A DNA stretch of 28,295 bases from Nemertoderma westbladi. Lineage: Eukaryota > Xenacoelomorpha > Nemertodermatida > Nemertodermatidae. Each line of letters starts with the position of its first letter. The first letter of the stretch is position 1. The DNA lies in assembly GCA_032718475.1 (NCBI GenBank), contig JAUCBJ010003468.1, forward strand, positions 1-28,295, read 5' to 3'. The notes beneath the pieces were generated by a model. The model saw only the letters and a program-made list of their open reading frames with translations. It had not been told where the DNA came from and ran no database searches. Positions 22,976-28,295 of this stretch are shown here, piece by piece. Made by a program: the position numbers and the translations under genes.

Positions 22976-23701
22976 CCACAGAGGCCTAGTTGCAACGTTG
23001 GGCCAACCATCGGGTTAATTGTCAATGTAAACGGTGCAATTTTCTTTCACAATGGAATTCATATATGATGATTTATATACTGGCACTGGGGGAAGTAAAG
23101 TCTAACAACACAATGAGTTACTTCATGAAAAATATAGACAAATTTAAAAAATGTTACAGGATACAGTAGGACTAGCAGACTAGTACAGGACAGCAGGAGG
23201 CCTACACATCAGTATACATAAATAAACAGCTGCATTTATCCCTGAGCGATCTGTAAGTCTGTCTATAAACCTACGTTTAGGGGTAGGCCTATTACTGTAT
23301 TATGGGGTTTTCCGTTTTAGGGCCCTCCTGCGCTCTCACCTCTATGTTGTGGCTTGTGGGGTATTCGGTTTGTTTTTTTGGTTAGGGTTAATTGGCCATT
23401 AACGCCCCCTCTGTCCTAGATGGCAATAGCAAATGTCAGAAATTACAATAAATTTCATAGATTACCGGTAGACTTTTCAGTGGTTATTCAATTCTAAGAT
23501 TATGACTTCAGGTTAAGGATACCAGATACATGAGTACCGTACATGACAATTTAATTAGGTTGAGGTCGTGTTTAGGTGGCGAATGTTAGCATCCATAAAA
23601 TCCTTTCTTGGCATACCGAACGCAGATAAGGACATAATGTAGACATAAGTAAGAAGACATAATGTAACAAAATTAGTTCCCGCTACGGCGCTACCAGGCT
23701 A
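22976..23701. other. Region upstream of MOB2, no other gene seen
   Basis: Non-coding sequence. A short telomere-like GGTTAGGGTTA at 23380-23390 is a single occurrence. No exon-like, GC-rich open frame is visible. Confidence 0.5.
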
Positions 23702-24184
23702 CCAGTACAGGGTCCTACGAATTACCCCAAAATACCCCAAAACACCCCAAAATACCCCAATATACTCCAAAATACCCCAAAATAGTCAAAAATTACCCCA
23801 AAATACACCAAAAAGGCTAAAAAATTACCCCAAACAGCCAAAATACCCCAAAATAAGCTAACAATGTTTTTTAACAGCGAGGGAAAGGAGCAGGTTACAG
23901 TGGCAAGTTTTTTGAACCAAAACAATAAACGAGAGTGAAGAAAAATTTTTTAATTATTTTGGGGTAATTCGTCATTATTTTGGGGTAATTCGTCATTTTG
24001 CCATATTTTGGGGTAAATTAAATTTCCAAAACAAAGGCTCAAAAAAAAGTATTTTGGGGTAATTCTAAACTATTTTGGGGTAGGCCTAATTATAAACTAT
24101 TTTGGGGTAGTTTTATATATACTATTTTGGGGTCTTTTGGGTATTTTGGGGTGTTTTGGGGTAATTCGTAGGACCGCCAGTACA
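23702..24184. mobile_element. Foldback-type DNA element (467 bp) with 8-bp target duplication
   Basis: The element spans 23710-24176. It is bounded by the exact direct repeat CCAGTACA (23702-23709 and 24177-24184). The ends are inverted: GGGTCCTACGAATTACCCC on the left and, as reverse complement, CGGTCCTACGAATTACCCC on the right. Both arms are built from about ten 10-bp-like subrepeats (ACCCCAAAAT left, ATTTTGGGGT right), so the whole can fold into a long hairpin. The middle (about 23879-23930) contains a fragment of the G-tract MITE. No transposase is present. An 8-bp duplication fits hAT or P superfamilies; which one is not settled. Confidence 0.88.
23879..23930 (-). mobile_element. G-tract MITE fragment inside the foldback element
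   Basis: GAGGGAAAGGAGCAGGTTACAG, then TGGCAAG and the exact core AACCAAAACAATAAAC (23915-23930), matches the internal part of the MITE in reverse orientation. It lies between the two arms of the foldback element, as a nested insertion or captured fragment. Confidence 0.7.
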
Positions 24185-24222
24185 TCATTTCTTGCAAAGG
24201 TCACTTTTCAGCTTTTCAGTCA

Positions 24223-24259
24223 CCCCCCCCCCCCCCCCCCCCCCTCCTATCTGCTATCA
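24223..24259 (-). repeat. 22-base C tract with a MITE-like end
   Basis: A run of 22 C (24223-24244) is followed on the plus strand by TCCTATCTGC. Read on the minus strand this is GCAGATAGGA then G(n), resembling the CAGATA-G(n) left terminus of the MITE family. The sequence beyond the tract does not match the family, so this is at most a solo end. Confidence 0.45.
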
Positions 24260-24670
24260 GGACACAGTTTTTATTACATTATTCAAAGACCCTTCGTGCC
24301 CTTAACAGCTTAACTCTGATTAATGTAAATACGTACTACACACAATCAGACAATTCCTTGTTTAAATACACTCGGGTAACAGCGGCACAGCTCTGCAATT
24401 GCACACAATGATGTTAATAGTTAAAAACCGTTAGGTCTGTAGGTAGGCCTATATCACTCAGTTGGGTGCTGGGGTGAGTGGTGAATGATAGCTACTGTAA
24501 TCTGTAAAGCTGTAAAGGTTGCATTAATGGCAACAGGTTTTCATTTCACGGCTAATTTGCTAGCTTTTAGATTATCCATAATGTTCTACCTACAACTGGC
24601 AGCATAAAACATACAGACATACCCCTACGACCGGTCTGCCGGCTGGCCGGTGTAACAGATAATATTCACT

Positions 24671-24890
24671 TTCACTCCCCATGTAAAATCACTCCCCGGC
24701 TAAAATTCCCTTTTGTATTATTATTCTCACTCCCGGGGTTTATTTTCCCTAGTGTATTTTAATTTAACCTACTCAAATGAAAACTCATCCCTGCATTTAT
24801 CAATTTTCACTCTTCAGCTCTGCAGCTCTGTGCAAATCCACCCCGGTTAAATTTCCCTTGTGTATTCTATTCTCACTCCCGGCTGCCCGG
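24671..24890. repeat. Degenerate tandem repeat of about 38-40 bp
   Basis: Units with CACTCCCCGGC, TTCCCTTTTGTATT, CTCACTCCCGGGG, TTTCCCTAGTGTATT, CACCCCGG, TTTCCCTTGTGTATT and CACTCCCGG recur across this stretch, with an interruption near 24770-24835. The copies are diverged. Short open frames here are not supported as genes. Confidence 0.5.
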
Positions 24891-26172
24891 TGTTTTTTTG
24901 TATCTTCTAGTACCGGTAGTACCGGTACTTTAGAGTACCGTGACAACACTAGCAGTACTGTACTGTATTTGATAATAGGAGGCCTACTGTACCGCATCCT
25001 GGTATCGGTAACTGCTGAACTGAACTGCTGAATGTGAATCAGGGAATTGAACGGGCCTCCTACTGTCCTAAACTGATATACGGCAGTACGGCGGTCTGTA
25101 GTGGTACCACCCTGCCACCGCAGCACCGGTAGACGTGGGCCTAACGCTGAACGCGTGCCCCACATTCACATTTACTACACTACAATGCAGCAATGACAAT
25201 CTGACAATTCAATGCACAACAGTAAGGCAGTAAGGGCGGAAGGAAGTCAGAATAGATTCTACAGTCTGCAATTTGATACTGCTGTACTGTGATAGTACCG
25301 GTGCGGATACATACATGGAATGAAATAAATAATAATGCTGGTGGCTGGCAGTTTCATTTCTCTTCCCACTTCCATTCTCCCATCAGGCCACGTAATGCGG
25401 CCTCGCTATTGGCTAATTCCAGCTGAGGTGGCCATTCACCCCTACAATATGCCAGTAGCAGTGTAACCAATATTATTCATTGGAAAGCATAGGCAATTCT
25501 GCGTAAAACTTTTTGGGAGGCCTCACGCTAGGCCTACTCTTTCGATACATAGTACTTTTTCAGGTTTTCTTTCAAACTACAGAGCAACAGTTTTCATAAT
25601 TTGCAGTCCACCTCACTTTTTCAAATGTCAGCGAAATGCTACGAAATTTGTGTATGTTTAGTTTAACACACTGTTTATTATTGCTGGCATGGCCATAATT
25701 CTTTTATTTTCGATTAATTTTGCCACAACAAGCCGTTTACAATTTTGTATATTTTCTCGTATATTGTCTAATTTTCTGCAGTTTGACCCCAAATTCCGAC
25801 ATCATTCTGACAATAACCGCTATTCAATTGAATGAAATTGAATTGAACTCTCTCTGATTATAATTAATTAAAAATTCACAAATTACTGTAGTTGCACTAA
25901 ATCATTCGAAAAATTAAATGCAGTAGTTAACGCAATCCCTAGGCTATACAGTAATGAATACACTATCAGTGTATATATATTAACAGTGAAACAAAAACCA
26001 TATAAAAATATCAGCAATCAGCATCACAATGTATTTCTGTATTATACAAATATACACCCATCATGTTTTCACTTTTCGGTCGACATTTTATTGGAATTTT
26101 ATATATGAAGAATTTGTATACTTTTTATCCTTAGTAAATTATTTATATCTTATAACCTGTACATAAACTAAT
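24891..26172. other. Gene-free region
   Basis: No gene recognised. Around 24908-24975 the sequence is rich in short palindromic TACCGGTA and TACTGTA words. The remainder is AT-rich and unremarkable. Confidence 0.5.
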
Positions 26173-26292
26173 TCGTTTATTGTTTTGGTTAGATTCAGCC
26201 CTTCTGTAAGTGAAAACCTGGTATTCTTCACATGGGGGTAAACTGCAAAGTGAAATATAACAGCAGAACGTCCGGTATACTTCACATGGGCG
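26173..26292 (+). mobile_element. Dispersed repeat family 2, copy 2
   Basis: It contains GTTTATTGTTTTGGTT (26175-26190, the inverted core) with TAGATTCAGCCCTTC, then AAAGTGAAATATAACAGCAG and GGTATACTTCACATGGG. The second block matches 15385-15467 directly; the first matches 15347-15376 only as reverse complement. A further TATTCTTCACATGGG at about 26222-26236 makes the ATACTTCACATGGG motif appear twice within the copy. Confidence 0.6.
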
Positions 26293-26775
26293 AAAATATT
26301 TTACAAGGATCAATTGAAAAAAATGTTATTACTGTAATACTACTGTAAAAAAAATAAAAAAAAGTTTAGAAATCAACTACTGTACATATATCGATCTAAT
26401 TCTATTTTTCAATTGTGCTGTAATAAACAAGCAAACTAATAACTTTATTACTACGAGCAATAATTATAAAATAATTATATGTAATTTATTACAAAATAAC
26501 TACTGTACTGCACATATGTAACTAAAGGCATTGTATACATAAGTACCTATATAACACTTTTACCAAGACCTACAGTACTTTTACTACGACAGTATAAACT
26601 ATTTTATATTATAATTAAAACTAAAACTAACACAGAGTTTATTGTAACCAACGTTTGAACGCATACATTACATTGATTAGCATTAGACTATCAGGAAAAT
26701 AAAATAAATATCGCGGAACATTTTTGCTAAAATGTACAGAATTTGTGTTCAACAATAGGATATTTCATAAATACA

Positions 26776-26942
26776 GTAGCAGCGGTCTAGTGGTGACATT
26801 CCTGGGCTTCCAATTAGGGAGCCCTGGTTCGATCCCTAGATGGGGCAACACTATTTCGGCACAGTGCTTTAAATGCTGCTGCCTAGCCCAACCCCGGCTT
26901 TCATCCTTCAGTGGACGATAAATGGGAACCAAGGCAACTTGG
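26776..26942 (+). mobile_element. tRNA-Gly-derived SINE
   Basis: The head (26776-26847) is tRNA-like: an A-box-like AGCGGTCTAGTGG (about 26780-26792), an anticodon-loop-like CTTCCAA, and a perfect B box GGTTCGATCCC (26826-26836). Order and loop resemble tRNA-Gly with anticodon TCC. The acceptor ends do not pair well and no discriminator/CCA context is present, so this is not a working tRNA gene. A non-tRNA body follows (to about 26942), including ATAAATGGGAACCAAGG. RNA polymerase III would be expected to transcribe an active copy. Two overlapping short open frames here are by-products. Confidence 0.8.
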
Positions 26943-27255
26943 GAAACAGAGTGGAAGGGTTTACTGTGGAAGATCACCCATGGTGGGGAACAGGCATTCG
27001 TTTAGGAAACAGAGTGGAAGGGTTTAATGTGGAAGATCACCCATGGTGGTGAACAGGCATTCCTTTATGAAATAGAGTGGTAGGGTTTACTGTGGAAGAT
27101 CACGCATGGTGGTGAACAGGCATCCTTTAGGAAACGGAGTGGAAGGGTTTACTGTGGAAGATCATCCATGGTGGTGGACAGGCATTCCTTTAGGAAACAG
27201 AGTGGAAGGGTTTACTGTGGAAATCACCCATGGTGGTGAACAGGCATTCCTTGGC
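26943..27255. repeat. 63-bp minisatellite (5 copies)
   Basis: Units starting GAAACAGAGTGGAAGGGTTT begin at 26943, 27006, 27069, 27131 and 27194 (periods 63, 63, 62, 63). Each contains GGAAGATCACCCATGG or a close variant. It follows the SINE body without a gap. Confidence 0.93.
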
Positions 27256-27755
27256 TTAACGAGCCTAAAAGATTCTCCCCTTCAATAGGGTATTTCACAT
27301 TACAAAACAAATGAACATTACGAACCGAAATGGTGTGAAACGGAGGGGCAATTATTGTACATGAATAGTTGAGATGTACAGTAGAAGCAGTAGGGGGGAG
27401 GTTGTGCTGTGAGTAGCCGAAGCAAGCAGGTGTGTGTGTAGGCCTACAAACACGGTACTGAAACAATGTTCGAAAGTGTCAATCACCCATACAATTTATT
27501 GATCAGATGATATTGTAGGCCCAAGGTGTATGTACTGTATGTACGGTACTGAAACACTGTATCTATCCCTTGACCCATTAGCAAAATGAGCAACGGCTTT
27601 GTGCTTTCTGCATTGTGACAGATGTAGCCAGACGCCTCAGTAATATACGTAACGTATGGCGTAGTAGTTGGCGTAGTCATTGCGCAAAGAGCATTGATGG
27701 AACTAATTAAATGGTGGCTGCTAATGTTATTACACATCGCGTCGCGGAATGTTGT
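27256..27755. other. Gene-free region
   Basis: No coding sequence, RNA gene or repeat recognised. Two short minus-strand open frames overlap this stretch without any recognisable similarity. Confidence 0.5.
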
Positions 27756-27758
27756 TGC

Positions 27759-27836
27759 GGGATAGGGGGGGGGGGGGGGGGTGTGGGACGCAATAATTAT
27801 TAATAAAATTAGTTAATTCGCACAAAAAACTGTTAC
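27759..27836 (+). mobile_element. G-tract MITE, truncated left end
   Basis: GGATA followed by 17 G, then GTGTGGGACGCAATAA, TAATAAAATTAG, TTCGCA and ACTGTTAC parallels the left 100 bp or so of the full-length MITE. The right half is absent. Confidence 0.6.
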
Positions 27837-27911
27837 AAGTAAGCCTCAATATGTACTGCATTTTAGAAACATTAAAAAAAACGAAATATAAAAAAACAAT
27901 ATATCCTGTAG

Positions 27912-28156
27912 CAGATATGGGGGGGGGGGGGGACTGGGCGCAATAAAATTAATCCCTCTCCAGGGGAAATTGTTCGCAAATAACAAATAATTACTCTCAA
28001 AAATAAAACTGTAACCTGTTCTTCTGTTTAGTTTATTGTTTTGGTTAAAATAACGTGCCCCTGTAACATGCTCCTTTCCCTAAATGGAGAATTTAACGTT
28101 GAGGTGGGATATTAATTTGCCAAGGCGGGTTTTGCGTCCAGTTTCCCCCCTGTCTC
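27912..28156 (+). mobile_element. G-tract MITE, full-length copy (245 bp)
   Basis: The second complete copy. The left end is CAGATAT plus 14 G and ACTGGGCGCAATAAAATTAA; the right end is GGTTTTGCGTCCAGTTT, a C tract and TGTCTC. It is flanked by an exact 8-bp direct repeat TCCTGTAG (27904-27911 and 28157-28164). The internal sequence closely follows 16203-16465, including the inverted core GTTTATTGTTTTGGTT at 28031-28046. The exact target duplication fixes the element ends and supports hAT-like transposition. Confidence 0.88.
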
Positions 28157-28295
28157 TCCTGTAGATAATGAAAATTATACTACAGTATACTTTACAATAC
28201 AGTATGTGCTCAGGTATAAATATTTTAATACGAATGTAGGCTACTGTATAACTTAATCAGCATGACCTTGGAACATTATTATGTAATGTTCACTA

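Noticed and set aside
23380-23390. Interstitial telomere repeat (GGTTAGGGTTA)
   Set aside because: It is less than two full units, with no extended array.
24777-25165. Overlapping open frames on both strands
   Set aside because: They lie partly in a degenerate tandem repeat and palindromic simple sequence, with no recognisable domain or codon bias.
26776-26847. Functional tRNA-Gly gene
   Set aside because: The acceptor stem does not pair and the sequence continues into a SINE body. It is better explained as a tRNA-derived SINE head.

Overview
The window looks like nuclear DNA of a metazoan, most likely a marine invertebrate. It has spliced genes with GT-AG introns, a non-LTR retrotransposon, a tRNA-derived SINE, non-autonomous DNA transposons and long minisatellites. 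Coding stretches are clearly GC-rich and the DNA between them is AT-rich, so coding exons stand out. I cannot name the species.

Three protein genes are well supported. (1) A complete intronless beta-tubulin lies at 2025-3359 (+). (2) MCM5, a subunit of the replicative helicase, lies on the + strand as a long exon (5508-7067) and a terminal exon (11437-11706). The exon or exons for about the first 125 residues are not visible. (3) A complete, apparently intronless MOB2 kinase-activator gene lies at 21923-22936 (-), with a long Gly/Ser-rich tail and two perfect CRE palindromes just upstream of its ATG.

Layout: 1-727 is a frameshifted reverse-transcriptase fragment (-). 735-1633 is a 31-bp minisatellite. 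1634-2024 is the tubulin upstream region, with a 35-bp palindrome and a TATA candidate. Tubulin follows. 3946-4822 is the same 31-bp minisatellite family in inverted orientation. 4823-5507 is MCM5 intron sequence. After the long MCM5 exon, a 4.4-kb intron is about 92% a 21-bp minisatellite (7221-11240). The MCM5 terminal exon and polyA signal follow. From 11.8 to 19.8 kb the DNA is AT-rich, without recognisable genes, and carries dispersed transposon copies. 19838-21257 is a 30-bp minisatellite. MOB2 comes next. 23 to 28.3 kb is gene-poor, with a 467-bp foldback element (8-bp target-site duplication), a tRNA-Gly-like SINE joined to a 63-bp minisatellite, and more copies of a G-tract MITE.

The genes do different jobs (cytoskeleton, DNA replication, NDR-kinase signalling) and do not form a pathway. 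The most unusual content is the repeat architecture. Three minisatellites with different periods (31, 21 and 30 bp) appear to share one core, roughly GYGGAACTATAAGAAC. Two inverted arrays bracket the tubulin gene like the arms of a foldback element. The MCM5 intron array is divided into blocks by a recurring 20-bp marker unit. A MITE family with long terminal G-tracts and 8-bp target duplications recurs through the window. All assignments come from reading the sequence; no database search was run.
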